From: an uncultured Christensenella sp.
Lineage (GTDB): Bacteria > Bacillota > Clostridia > Christensenellales > Borkfalkiaceae
NCBI GenBank assembly: GCA_910586365.1
Contig: CAJUGP010000010.1
Coordinates: 31,760 to 60,523 of the forward strand
Direction of reading: 5' to 3'
Length of the DNA: 28,764 nucleotides
Shown here one piece after another: positions 1 through 7,382 of the stretch. How positions within the stretch are numbered: the stretch's first letter is position 1; each line of letters starts with the position of its first letter. The notes under the pieces were generated by a model. It was given only the letters and a program-made list of their open reading frames with translations, was not told where the DNA came from and ran no database searches. The translations under genes were made by a program, and so were the position numbers.

Positions 1-28
1 CTTTCCCTACACGACGCTCTTCCGATCT
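1..28 (+). other. Illumina TruSeq read-1 adapter remnant (artefact)
   Basis: The first 28 bases match the last 28 bases of the standard Illumina TruSeq universal/read-1 adapter, ending in ACACGACGCTCTTCCGATCT. The genuine protein-coding sequence resumes directly at base 29, in frame with the Gx-transporter remnant. This is untrimmed library adapter at a contig edge, so nothing biological should be inferred from it, and any reading frame that runs into it is artificial. Confidence 0.97.
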
Positions 29-487
29 CTCCCCCTTCCCGGGGCGAAAATCGGAATTTCCAACGTGTTCACGCTGCTGCCTCTTCTCTTTTTCGGCACG
101 GCGGAAGCCTTGTTGGTCGTAACCGTGAAAACGGTGCTCGGCAGCCTGTTCGCGGGCAATTTTTCTCTGCTCTTATACAGTTTCACCGCAGGCGTCGTTT
201 CGACGCTTGCCGCCCGTTTTCTGCTTTGTTTCGTACCGAAGATCAGCATCGTGTGCGTGAGCGTCGCTTCGGCGGTCGTGCACAACATGACGCAACTTCT
301 CGTTTACTGTTTTTTGACGAAAACGGTCCTGCTGTTCGTCTACGCTCCCTATCTCGCGCTCTTGGGTGCGGCGGCGGGCGGCGCGGTGGGCATCGTCGTC
401 GTCACGCTCGTGAAAACGCTCCCGCTCCCGTTAGCGGCAAAAAACGTCCTGTTCCGCCGAGAACGGACGCAAACGGAGGTATCATGA
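29..487 (+). CDS. Gx transporter family protein (heptaprenyl diphosphate synthase component I-like), 5' truncated
   Basis: This is the C-terminal 152 residues of a small hydrophobic membrane protein of the Gx transporter / Hpre_diP_synt_I family. The visible sequence opens with LPLPGAKIGISNVFTLL, which resembles the family's conserved Pro-Gly-x-Lys-x-Gly-x-x-Asn element. Glycine-rich membrane helices and a VASAVVHNMTQLLV segment follow. The N-terminus is lost at the contig edge; the first in-frame ATG/GTG (GTG at base 65) is internal to this homology and is not the start. The stop TGA overlaps the rnfC ATG (ATGA), so the two are translationally coupled. In clostridia this family often lies directly upstream of rnf genes, with an FMN transferase (ApbE) and a NusG-like protein; those would lie beyond the edge. 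The substrate is unknown to me, and the old name 'heptaprenyl diphosphate synthase component I' is probably not literal here. Confidence 0.85.
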   Translation, partial: LPLPGAKIGISNVFTLLPLLFFGTAEALLVVTVKTVLGSLFAGNFSLLLYSFTAGVVSTLAARFLLCFVPKISIVCVSVASAVVHNMTQLLVYCFLTKTVLLFVYAPYLALLGAAAGGAVGIVVVTLVKTLPLPLAAKNVLFRRERTQTEVS

Positions 488-1773
488 AAATCGGAAAACC
501 CAAGCCGTTTTTCCGCGGCGTCAAACTCGATTCCAAAAAATCGCTTGCCTGCGAGCGCCCCGTCGAACGGCTCTCTTACGAAGGCGAAATCGCCGTTCCG
601 CTCGTGCAGCACATCGGCGCGCCCGCCGTGCCCGTCGTGCAAACGGGCGACAGAGTGCTGCGCGGTCAGCTCATCGCGCGCGCCGAAGGGTTTGTTTCGG
701 CGAACGTGCACGCAAGCGTTTCGGGCGTTGTAAAAGCCGTCGAGGACCGCGCGGACGGACAGGGCGGCACGTGCGCGCACGTCGTGATCGAACAGGACAG
801 CGCGCAGGAAAACGCCTATCTTCCGTCGCTTGTAAATCCCTCGGCGCAGGAGATCGCCGCGCGCGTACGCGACGCGGGCATCGTGGGCATGGGCGGCGCG
901 GGCTTCCCCGCAAGCGTAAAGCTTTCGCCGCACAACAGCGTCGGCATTCTTCTTCTCAACGGAGCGGAATGCGAACCCTATCTCACCTGCGACGACCGTT
1001 TAATGCGCGAACAGCACGAAAAAATCGTACGAGGCGCGCATTATCTTGCAACGGCGCTCGGCGCAGAACGCATACTAATCGGCATTGAAAAAAACAAACC
1101 CGAGGCGCTCGCCCTCTTCGAGAAAACCGACCTCGAAGTGATCGCCCTCAAAAAGCGCTACCCGATGGGTTCGGAAAAACACACCGTATATTGCTGCACG
1201 GGGCGGAAGATCCCTGTCGGCGGACTGCCTGCCGACGTCGGCGTGACGGTGCAAAACGTTGCCACCGCGTTCGCCGTCTGCGAGGCGGTGGAAGAGGGAA
1301 AACCGCTGATCGAACGCATCGTAACCGTTTCGGGCGAAGGCGTTGAAACGCCCGCCAACATACTTGCGCCCGTCGGCACGCCCCTTTCCGTGCTTGCCGA
1401 ACGGTGCGGCGTGAAAGAAAGCGCGGTGAAGATCGTCGTCGGCGGACCGATGACGGGAGCGGCGCTCGCAGGATGCAACGGCGTCGTTACCAAGACGACT
1501 TCGGGGCTGCTCTTTTTGACCGAAAAGGAAACCGACCGCGCCCTTCCCACGCCGTGCATCAACTGCGGCAAATGCGCCGACGCGTGCCCTATGAACCTCA
1601 TGCCCATGCAAATCGAATTCTATACCGCCTGCGGCAACTTCGAGGACGCCGAAAAATACGGCGGCGTGCAAAGCTGCATCGGCTGCGGCGTATGCTCGTA
1701 CGTGTGCCCCGCGCGCCGTCCGCTTACGCAGGCGATCCGCACGGCAAAGCAAGCGTTAAGGAGAAAAGCATGA
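484..1773 (+). CDS. rnfC: Rnf electron transport complex subunit C (NADH-binding)
   Basis: RnfC is the peripheral subunit that exchanges electrons with NAD(H) in the ferredoxin:NAD+ oxidoreductase complex. The 429-residue product has a biotinyl/lipoyl-like N-terminal part (about residues 35-105), then a Rossmann-like NADH/FMN region with GIVGMGGAGFP (132-142) and NGAECEPYLTCDDR (159-172). Two [4Fe-4S] motifs follow: C358-C361-C364-C368 and C398-C401-C404-C408. I chose the ATG at 484 because GGAGGT lies 4-9 bases before it and homology starts here with a typical FRGG-like N-terminus (KPFFRGVKL). The open frame extends upstream to 226, but that stretch overlaps the previous gene out of frame. 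The stop overlaps the rnfD start. The length is normal for clostridial RnfC. Confidence 0.97.
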   Translation: MKIGKPKPFFRGVKLDSKKSLACERPVERLSYEGEIAVPLVQHIGAPAVPVVQTGDRVLRGQLIARAEGFVSANVHASVSGVVKAVEDRADGQGGTCAHVVIEQDSAQENAYLPSLVNPSAQEIAARVRDAGIVGMGGAGFPASVKLSPHNSVGILLLNGAECEPYLTCDDRLMREQHEKIVRGAHYLATALGAERILIGIEKNKPEALALFEKTDLEVIALKKRYPMGSEKHTVYCCTGRKIPVGGLPADVGVTVQNVATAFAVCEAVEEGKPLIERIVTVSGEGVETPANILAPVGTPLSVLAERCGVKESAVKIVVGGPMTGAALAGCNGVVTKTTSGLLFLTEKETDRALPTPCINCGKCADACPMNLMPMQIEFYTACGNFEDAEKYGGVQSCIGCGVCSYVCPARRPLTQAIRTAKQALRRKA

Positions 1774-2762
1774 ACGTTTCGGTATCGCCTCATATCAAAA
1801 CGCCGCGCACCACGCGGCATATTATGCTCGACGTGCTTATCGCCCTCGTTCCAGCCACCGCCGCAGGCATCGTGTATTTCGGGTGGGAAGCCGCCGTAAT
1901 CTGCTTGATCAGCGTCGCGTCCGCCGTTCTCACCGAATTTATTTGGTTTATCCTCACGAAGAGAATTTGGAAAAACGGCAAACAGACGCTGCGCGATTTT
2001 GCCGCGCAATTCGACTTTACTTCGTGTATTACGGGTCTGCTCCTCGCGCTCACGCTGCCCTCTTCGATCAAAGGATGGTATATGCCGCTGCTCGGCTCAA
2101 TCTTCGCCGTCGGCATCGTGAAAATGCTGTTCGGCGGCACGGGGAAAAATATCGTCAACCCCGCGATCGCGGGAAGGGTGTTTCTCTTCATCTCCTTTTC
2201 CGCCATGACGATCTACCCCGCCGCGCAGTTCGCTCCGATCGCAAGCGATCTTTCGCCCGTCGCGGGACCGACGCAGCTTGGGCAGCTCCTGCAAGGCGCA
2301 AAAACGCTTTCGCCCGTCGATCTTTTCCTCGGCACGGGCGTGGCGGGCTGCATCGGCGAAACGTGCAAGCTTGCCCTTCTCGTCGGATATCTCTACCTCG
2401 TGCTGCGCGGCGTGATCAAATGGTATCTTCCCCTGCTCTATATCGGCGCGGAAGGACTGTTCGCCGTCGCGCTCGAAGGATTCGACTTCGCCGTATTCCT
2501 GCCTTCCGTTCTCTCGGGCGGACTTATCCTCGGGGCGGTGTTCATGGCAACCGACTACGTTACGACGCCCAAATCGCGGCTCGGCAACGTGATCTATTTT
2601 ATCGCGCTCGGACTGTTGACGGCGGGCTTGCGCAAGGCGCTCTCCTTCGAGGTCGTTTCCTTCGTCATTCTTCTTATGAACTTTACGGTGTTCCTCATCG
2701 ATATGTTTATCAAAGTGCGGCCGTTCGGTTACCGCCGCAAAAAGAAGGAGGCGACGAAATGA
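1770..2762 (+). CDS. rnfD: Rnf electron transport complex subunit D (membrane flavoprotein)
   Basis: RnfD is an integral membrane subunit that carries covalent FMN and takes part in ion translocation; it is homologous to NqrB. The 330 residues contain about nine to ten hydrophobic helices. Family hallmarks include SPHIKTPRTTRHIMLDVLIA at the N-terminus, GGTGKNIVNPAIAGRVFL (122-139), VDLFLGTGVAGCIGET (183-198) and FMATDYVTTPKS. The expected flavinylation site (S/T-x-A-T before the PVDLF element) appears as VAGPT, with T168 as the only obvious acceptor, so the local sequence deviates from the usual SGAT type. The start at 1770 follows AAGGAGAAAAGC and overlaps the rnfC stop by 4 bases; the stop overlaps the rnfG start. 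Confidence 0.96.
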   Translation: MNVSVSPHIKTPRTTRHIMLDVLIALVPATAAGIVYFGWEAAVICLISVASAVLTEFIWFILTKRIWKNGKQTLRDFAAQFDFTSCITGLLLALTLPSSIKGWYMPLLGSIFAVGIVKMLFGGTGKNIVNPAIAGRVFLFISFSAMTIYPAAQFAPIASDLSPVAGPTQLGQLLQGAKTLSPVDLFLGTGVAGCIGETCKLALLVGYLYLVLRGVIKWYLPLLYIGAEGLFAVALEGFDFAVFLPSVLSGGLILGAVFMATDYVTTPKSRLGNVIYFIALGLLTAGLRKALSFEVVSFVILLMNFTVFLIDMFIKVRPFGYRRKKKEATK

Positions 2763-3763
2763 AAGCATTTATAAAAAGCAACGCATTCCGTTCGGTGATC
2801 GTACTTTTGGCAATCGTCCTTGTTTCGGGACTGCTGCTCTCGGTTTTCAACGACGTCTTATACGTTTCCGCCGAAGAACGGCTTGCGCGCACGATCGCCA
2901 AAGTCTACGGCGAACAGGTCGAGGCGACCGAACAGGCGATCAGCGAAGATCACCGCGCGAACGCGTACGGCGAAATCGAACTTGTTTATTTGGTGAAAGA
3001 CGGCGACATTCTCATCAAGAGCACGGGCGTCGGCGGTTTCAAAGGCGGCACGGTGACGCTGTGGACGGCGTTCGACTGCACGCAATCGCCCGACGGCAAA
3101 ACGAAGTGGGAAGGTATCGGCAAGGTCGTTTACGAGAGCAATATAAAACAGACGTATATCTCCAAAACCTCGGGCATGTACGCCGCCTTCACGCTGCACA
3201 ACGACGAACTCTTGAAGGGCGCGCTCTTTACGACCGATAAGAGCGGAAACGATATTACGAACATTACGGCGGGCGCGTCGATGTCGTCGGCGGCGATCAA
3301 CAACGCCGTGAACGCTGCGATCGTGTATTTGCGCAGCGTATATTTAGGCGCCGAACAAAATTATCTTTACGAGGATTATATCGATTTAGCCAACTCGGCG
3401 GTTACCGTCGGCGAGGGCAAAATCGACTACGCGCTGACCGTCAAAAGCAACTCCCCCGCAAAACAATTCCTGATCGATATCACCGTCGAGGACGGCACGA
3501 TCACCGCGTACGAGATCAAGACGAACGGCTCGACCGCGCAAAAATATATCGACAGAATGCCCGAAGAAATCAAAAACGGCACGGCGTTTCTCGGCAAGAA
3601 CGAAACGCAGATCAAAGCGCTTTTGTCCGACAAGGGCGCGCTGACGCCGGACAGCGGGCTGCTTTCCACGGGTGCGACGCGATCGGTGGAATCGTGCGTG
3701 CGCGCGGCGGCGTTCGCCGTATGCAACTACGCGCTTATCTTCTCGCAGGGAGGGCTGGAATGA
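2759..3763 (+). CDS. rnfG: Rnf electron transport complex subunit G, with two FMN_bind-like modules
   Basis: RnfG is a membrane-anchored subunit with covalent FMN, facing outside the membrane. The 334-residue product is well above the roughly 200 residues usual for RnfG. It has one N-terminal membrane helix (about 11-30). A first FMN_bind-like module (about 75-190) contains STGVGGFKGGTVTLW and ends ITAGASMSSAAINNAV. A second module (about 220-327) ends STGATRSVESCVRAAA. The second motif fits the S/T-G-A-T-x-S/T flavinylation consensus (T307). The first has Ser (S174) where Thr is expected. The ATG at 2759 overlaps the rnfD stop and is preceded by AGAAGGAGGCGACGAA. Identity is supported by position between rnfD and rnfE. 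The two-module reading comes from my alignment by eye. Confidence 0.88.
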   Translation: MKAFIKSNAFRSVIVLLAIVLVSGLLLSVFNDVLYVSAEERLARTIAKVYGEQVEATEQAISEDHRANAYGEIELVYLVKDGDILIKSTGVGGFKGGTVTLWTAFDCTQSPDGKTKWEGIGKVVYESNIKQTYISKTSGMYAAFTLHNDELLKGALFTTDKSGNDITNITAGASMSSAAINNAVNAAIVYLRSVYLGAEQNYLYEDYIDLANSAVTVGEGKIDYALTVKSNSPAKQFLIDITVEDGTITAYEIKTNGSTAQKYIDRMPEEIKNGTAFLGKNETQIKALLSDKGALTPDSGLLSTGATRSVESCVRAAAFAVCNYALIFSQGGLE

Positions 3764-4440
3764 ACAAGTACGCCAAAATCGCAACCGACGGACTGATCAA
3801 CAACAACGCCACGTTCAAACTCGTTTTGGGCACGTGCGCCACGCTCGGCATGTCGTCCACCGCGTTCGACGGACTCGGCATGGGGCTTTCCGTCACCGTC
3901 GTTCTGCTCCTGAGCAACGTTATTATTTCTCTCTTGCGCAAGCTCATTCCGAACACCGTGCGCATTCCCGCCTTTATCGTCGTCATCGCCACCATGGTTA
4001 CGCTGCTGCGCATGGCGCTCGATAAATTTCTGCCCGATCTCTACGACGCCATGGGCGTGTATCTTCCGCTCATCGTCGTAAACTGCGTCATATTAGGGCG
4101 CGCCGAATCGTTCGCAAGCAAACGCCCCGTGCTCGAAAGCGCGCTCGACGGCGTAAGCACGGGTCTCGGCTTTACGGTTGCGATCACGGTAATGGGCATT
4201 CTCCGCGAATTTTTGGGCGGCGGCGCGTTGTTCGGCATTAAAATCATGGATTTTACGATCGGATTTTTCTCCAATCAAGCGGGCGCGTTCTTCGTATACG
4301 GCGTGTGCATAGCGCTCTTTGTTTTTATCGGCGACCGCATCGAAAAATCGCGGCGCGTAAAACAGGCGCGGTCGCTTCGACTTCCCGCGCGCTCCCCGCT
4401 GAGCGAGCCTGCCGCCGAACGGGAGGGTACCGATGTTTAA
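3760..4440 (+). CDS. rnfE: Rnf electron transport complex subunit E
   Basis: RnfE is an integral membrane subunit homologous to NqrD and pairs with RnfA to form the ion- and electron-conducting core. The 226-residue protein has about six hydrophobic helices. It carries the family blocks NNATFKLVLGTCATLGMSS near the N-terminus and MGVYLPLIVVNCVILGRAE in the middle, where the conserved Cys of the intramembrane Fe-S site sits in VVNC. FTVAITVMGILREFLGGG follows. The C-terminal tail (about 205-226) is charged, Arg-rich and probably cytoplasmic. The ATG overlaps the rnfG stop and is preceded by CAGGGAGGGCTGGA. The last 8 bases overlap rnfA. Confidence 0.96.
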   Translation: MNKYAKIATDGLINNNATFKLVLGTCATLGMSSTAFDGLGMGLSVTVVLLLSNVIISLLRKLIPNTVRIPAFIVVIATMVTLLRMALDKFLPDLYDAMGVYLPLIVVNCVILGRAESFASKRPVLESALDGVSTGLGFTVAITVMGILREFLGGGALFGIKIMDFTIGFFSNQAGAFFVYGVCIALFVFIGDRIEKSRRVKQARSLRLPARSPLSEPAAEREGTDV

Positions 4441-5044
4441 CGCCATACTCGTCATTATCGTAACCGCCGCGTTCTCGCAGAATTTTATCTTAGTAAAATT
4501 CTTAGGCATCTGCCCCTTTTTGGGCGTAAGCAAACGCGTGAACGGCGCGCTTTCCATGGGAATCGCCGTTACGCTCGTCATGCTGCTTGCCACCCTCGTC
4601 ACCTATCCCCTTTACACCTATCTCATGGTGCCGCTTAAAATCGAATATCTGGAAATCATCTTTTTCATCTTCATCATTGCGGCGCTCGTGCAGATGCTCG
4701 AAAAGGCGATCGCCAAATTTTCGCCTTCGCTCTACCGCACGATGGGCATTTATCTGCCCCTCATCACGACCAACTGCGCCATTTTGGGCGTGACCGAAAT
4801 CGTGCTCGCGCGCGATCTTTCCGAGCTTGCCTCTTCCCTTACGGGCGGCATGAACATCGGGTTCGCGCTGCTGTACGCGCTGTTCGCAGGGCTTGGGTTC
4901 ACGCTCGCCATGCTGCTTATGGGCGGCGTGCGCGAACGGGTGGAGCACCTGCCCGTGGCGAAATGTTTGAAAGGTTTCCCGATCACGATGATCGCGGCAA
5001 GCTTCATGGCGATGGCGTTTTACGTCTTTACACTGTTGGGGTAA
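4433..5044 (+). CDS. rnfA: Rnf electron transport complex subunit A
   Basis: RnfA is the integral membrane partner of RnfE and a homologue of NqrE. The 203-residue protein has about six membrane helices. It shows the RnfA-specific opening AFSQNFILVKFLGICPFLGV (residues 12-31) with its conserved Cys, and MGIYLPLITTNCAILGV in the second half with the second conserved Cys. These cysteines lie where the NqrD/NqrE-type intramembrane iron site is coordinated. Start ATG 4433 lies within the end of rnfE (8-base overlap) and has GGGAGGGTACCG before it. Only three bases separate its stop from rnfB. The length is standard. Confidence 0.97.
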   Translation: MFNAILVIIVTAAFSQNFILVKFLGICPFLGVSKRVNGALSMGIAVTLVMLLATLVTYPLYTYLMVPLKIEYLEIIFFIFIIAALVQMLEKAIAKFSPSLYRTMGIYLPLITTNCAILGVTEIVLARDLSELASSLTGGMNIGFALLYALFAGLGFTLAMLLMGGVRERVEHLPVAKCLKGFPITMIAASFMAMAFYVFTLLG

Positions 5045-5047
5045 ACT

Positions 5048-5866
5048 ATGAACGATATTTGGTTGGCGGCAATTCAATGGAAACAGGTTGGCATCGTGCT
5101 CGGCATTTTTGCAGCGATCGCCGCCGTACTCGTCACGCTTATTCTGCTCGTGGCGAAATTCTGCAAGACGAACGCGGAAGAAAAAGTCGAGCGGATTTTG
5201 GAAAATTTAGCGGGCGCTAACTGCGGCGGCTGCGGCTGCACGGGCTGTTCGGGCTTTGCGGAAAAGCTTGCAAAAGGCGAAGCGGGCTTGGACGACTGCC
5301 ACGTGACGGGCGCGGACGGCAAAAAAAATATCGCCTGTATTTTGGGCGTTCCCTTTGAAGAAGCCAAACCGACCGTGAGCGTATGCCGCTGCGCGGGCGG
5401 AAACAGGGCGAAAAATCAATTCGATTACACGGGCGCGCAAGACTGTCGCGAAGAAAACAAGCTGCTCGGCGGCGCCAAACTGTGCAAATACGGGTGTTTG
5501 GGCGACGGTACGTGCGTACGCGTCTGCCCCGAAGATACCATTCTCTTAAAAGAACAGTGCGCCGAAGTCGATCCCGATAAATGCACGGCGTGCGGAGCAT
5601 GTATCAAGGCATGCCCCAAAGGACTGTTTATGCGTATCCCCGCCGACGCGAAGGTATATATCGCCTGCTCCTCGCACGAACGCGGCAAAGCCGTGATGGA
5701 TCAATGCCAGGTCGGTTGCATCGCCTGCGGCAAATGCGCGAAGGTTTGCCCTTCCGGCGCAATCACGATGCAGGATAATCTGCCCGTGATTGACTACGAA
5801 AAATGTATTAAATGCGGCGAATGCGCCGCCGCCTGTCCGCGCAAGACCATTCACGAAAGGTATTAA
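5048..5866 (+). CDS. rnfB: Rnf electron transport complex subunit B (ferredoxin-facing Fe-S protein)
   Basis: RnfB is the likely entry point for electrons from reduced ferredoxin. The 272-residue protein has an N-terminal membrane helix (about 14-36). A 4Fe-4S domain with ANCGGCGCTGC (C59, C62, C67) and C84 follows, then ferredoxin-type clusters whose cysteines fall around C146-C160, C179-C182-C185-C189, C224-C227-C230-C234 and C253-C256-C259-C263. It is the last gene of the rnfCDGEAB run and ends 7 bases before a strong terminator hairpin. Adding clusters after the conserved core is common in clostridial RnfB. There is no sign of truncation. Confidence 0.97.
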   Translation: MNDIWLAAIQWKQVGIVLGIFAAIAAVLVTLILLVAKFCKTNAEEKVERILENLAGANCGGCGCTGCSGFAEKLAKGEAGLDDCHVTGADGKKNIACILGVPFEEAKPTVSVCRCAGGNRAKNQFDYTGAQDCREENKLLGGAKLCKYGCLGDGTCVRVCPEDTILLKEQCAEVDPDKCTACGACIKACPKGLFMRIPADAKVYIACSSHERGKAVMDQCQVGCIACGKCAKVCPSGAITMQDNLPVIDYEKCIKCGECAAACPRKTIHERY

Positions 5867-5873
5867 AAGCACA

Positions 5874-5906
5874 AAAAAACAGTCCCCTCGGCGGGGACTG
5901 TTTTTT
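5874..5906. terminator. Bidirectional rho-independent terminator between rnfB and acpP
   Basis: A perfect 14-bp inverted repeat has arms AAAAAACAGTCCCC (5874-5887) and GGGGACTGTTTTTT (5893-5906) around a 5-base TCGGC loop. It has a T-run on the plus strand (continuing to 5910) and, by symmetry, a T-run on the minus strand. It sits between the convergent rnfB and acpP genes, so it can stop transcription from both sides. Confidence 0.93.
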
Positions 5907-5915
5907 CTTTTTTGG

Positions 5916-6143
5916 TTATTTTCCGAGCTTTTCCATCATATCGACGATATCCTGCACGGTTTTTAAGTTTTCCATTTCGCTGTCGGGCAGAGTGATGCCG
6001 AATTCTTCTTCGAGCTGCATCAATAGCTCCACCACGTCGAGCGAATCCGCGCCGAGATCCTTTACCACTTCCGATTGCGGCGTGATCTTGTCCGCACTGA
6101 TATCGAGCTGTTCGGCAAGCAATGCCTGTACTTTTTCAAACAT
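5916..6143 (-). CDS. acpP: Acyl carrier protein
   Basis: This small acidic carrier holds growing fatty-acyl chains on a 4'-phosphopantetheine arm. The 75-residue protein has the canonical ACP fold sequence, with the modification site Ser34 in GADSLDVVELLMQLEEEFG. The start is unambiguous: GGAGGT (6152-6157) lies 8 bases before the ATG. The gene stands alone, with its own promoter and a terminator shared with rnf. It is not next to fab or plsX genes, which is somewhat unusual but known in Bacillota with scattered lipid genes. Confidence 0.97.
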   Translation of the reverse strand: MFEKVQALLAEQLDISADKITPQSEVVKDLGADSLDVVELLMQLEEEFGITLPDSEMENLKTVQDIVDMMEKLGK

Positions 6144-6184
6144 AATATTTTACCTCCGAGGTTACACCAACCCTTGTTTTTAAT

Positions 6185-6213
6185 ATTTTAATATATTCTC
6201 CGACGGTTGTCAA
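6185..6213 (-). promoter_or_regulatory. Sigma-A type promoter of acpP
   Basis: On the minus strand TTGACA (6213-6208) and TAAAAT (6190-6185) are separated by exactly 17 bases. A predicted start near 6178 gives a short leader containing the strong acpP Shine-Dalgarno site. Confidence 0.85.
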
Positions 6214-6228
6214 GGCTTTTACGAAAAA

Positions 6229-6903
6229 TCATCGTATTTTACGCGATTTTAATACGTTCTTCTGCTCCGAGGTAAGCCTGAAACTCTCGCGCGCTTTTTG
6301 AATCCCTTTGTTCCGCACGGCGGGCGACAGCGCGTTTTCCTCGAGAAAGGCAAGCCCTTGCCCGTAGAATTTTACGAAGATCTCGGCAAGCAGCCACGCC
6401 GCCGCCATCATGACGTAATAAGGCGCGCCCTCTTCCACGCTTTTGATCGCGCGAAACAGCACGGGCAGATATTCCTCGGTAACGTAGTCGTGCAAGAGCG
6501 CAACCAAACCGTAGCGCCGCGTAAACTCCTTGGGGCTTTTCAGATAGCGCTCGATATAGGGCAGAAACTCCTCTTTGTGCGACGCGATGCACTTTGCGGT
6601 GAAACAGTCGCACGTCGCCCAATTATCAAGGGAATCGACCAATAAATCGACGCGCGCCGTAAATTCTTCAAAGGGCAGCGCGCCCGCGAGCGTGCATTTG
6701 AGAAAACCGATCTCGTAATAGTCGTTCGGAAAGTCGAATATGCCGCGTTCGTTTTTCCATTCCTTCGCCAACGCGCGCAAAATAGGAATACGCACGCCGA
6801 TCAGTTCGATCGCGTCGTTTTTAAGCAGTTTTTTATGAAAGATGCGGTACGTTTCGTCGGCGTTTGCGCGCAGCCTTGCAAGCGCTTCTTCGTATGTAAT
6901 CAC
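6229..6903 (-). CDS. DNA alkylation repair protein (AlkD-like DNA glycosylase)
   Basis: This 224-residue, all-helical HEAT-like-repeat protein belongs to the AlkD/AlkC superfamily. In AlkD, members excise cationic alkylated purines such as 3-methyl- and 7-methylguanine/adenine. The SLDNWATCDCF block (W95, D99) keeps the W-x3-D spacing of the Bacillus cereus AlkD active site, and W170 in MAAAWLLAE falls where the third active-site aromatic is expected. The start is GTG at 6903, overlapping the previous gene's stop (GTGA). It is the last gene of a run with ylxY, the M16 peptidase and a second DNA glycosylase. The substrate range cannot be judged from sequence; divergent AlkD paralogues exist. 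Confidence 0.85.
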   Translation of the reverse strand: MITYEEALARLRANADETYRIFHKKLLKNDAIELIGVRIPILRALAKEWKNERGIFDFPNDYYEIGFLKCTLAGALPFEEFTARVDLLVDSLDNWATCDCFTAKCIASHKEEFLPYIERYLKSPKEFTRRYGLVALLHDYVTEEYLPVLFRAIKSVEEGAPYYVMMAAAWLLAEIFVKFYGQGLAFLEENALSPAVRNKGIQKARESFRLTSEQKNVLKSRKIR

Positions 6904-7382
6904 GGCTGAAAAAATCTCCTTAACGTTTCAAACCAAACCGCCTTGGAAAAGCGCGGGTTGGCGGGCGAGGTGGAAGGCAGCTTCTGCGCGATCGGGGAAA
7001 GATCGGGAAAGTTCTTTAACAGCAGGTTATACGCCGTCGCGCCGTTGCAAAGCACGGCTTCGATTTTGCTCCCGTTCAAGAGCGCGGGCAGATCGGCAAT
7101 GCGTTCATGCTCGATCGAGCTATCCGCCGATCCCTCTATCTCGCAGGAGATCACCACGTCCCAAAGCGCGATGCGGTGTTCGAGCACGAACGCACGCTTG
7201 TCCGCCGTCGTTTGCGGCAACGCTTCCCCGAAAAACGCGCTCAGCGTGCGCCAGAACGCGTTTTGTTTGTTTCCGTAATAAAACCCTTCCGCGCGGCTCT
7301 TCACCGAAGGAAAGCTTCCCAAAATCAACACGCGGCTGCGTTCGTCGTATACGGGGTCGAAACCCTCGCAATACACTTTCAC
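6900..7382 (-). CDS. Hypoxanthine/uracil-DNA glycosylase family protein (UDG family 6, HDG type)
   Basis: This 160-residue member of the uracil-DNA glycosylase superfamily best resembles the DNA-deoxyinosine (hypoxanthine) glycosylase branch. The signature is LILGSFPSVKSRAEGFYYG (19-37) with NKQNAFWRTL following, ALWDVV (72-77), a central LCNGATAYNLL (111-121), and the C-terminal LPSTSPANPRFS loop (135-146) that corresponds to the DNA-intercalating motif 2 of UDGs. Family members remove deaminated adenine (hypoxanthine), and some act on uracil. The GTG start overlaps the M16 peptidase stop (CTGTGA) and the stop overlaps the AlkD-like start, so it is translationally coupled on both sides. Confidence 0.87.
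   Translation of the reverse strand: MKVYCEGFDPVYDERSRVLILGSFPSVKSRAEGFYYGNKQNAFWRTLSAFFGEALPQTTADKRAFVLEHRIALWDVVISCEIEGSADSSIEHERIADLPALLNGSKIEAVLCNGATAYNLLLKNFPDLSPIAQKLPSTSPANPRFSKAVWFETLRRFFQP

Noticed and set aside
7..288. Minus-strand open frame of 93 codons at the left edge
   Set aside because: It starts inside the Gx-transporter gene on the opposite strand and runs into the adapter; its C-terminus is translated adapter.
226..483. Longer N-terminus for RnfC
   Set aside because: The upstream frame overlaps the Gx-transporter gene out of frame and lacks homology. The ATG at 484 has GGAGGT and the normal RnfC N-terminus.
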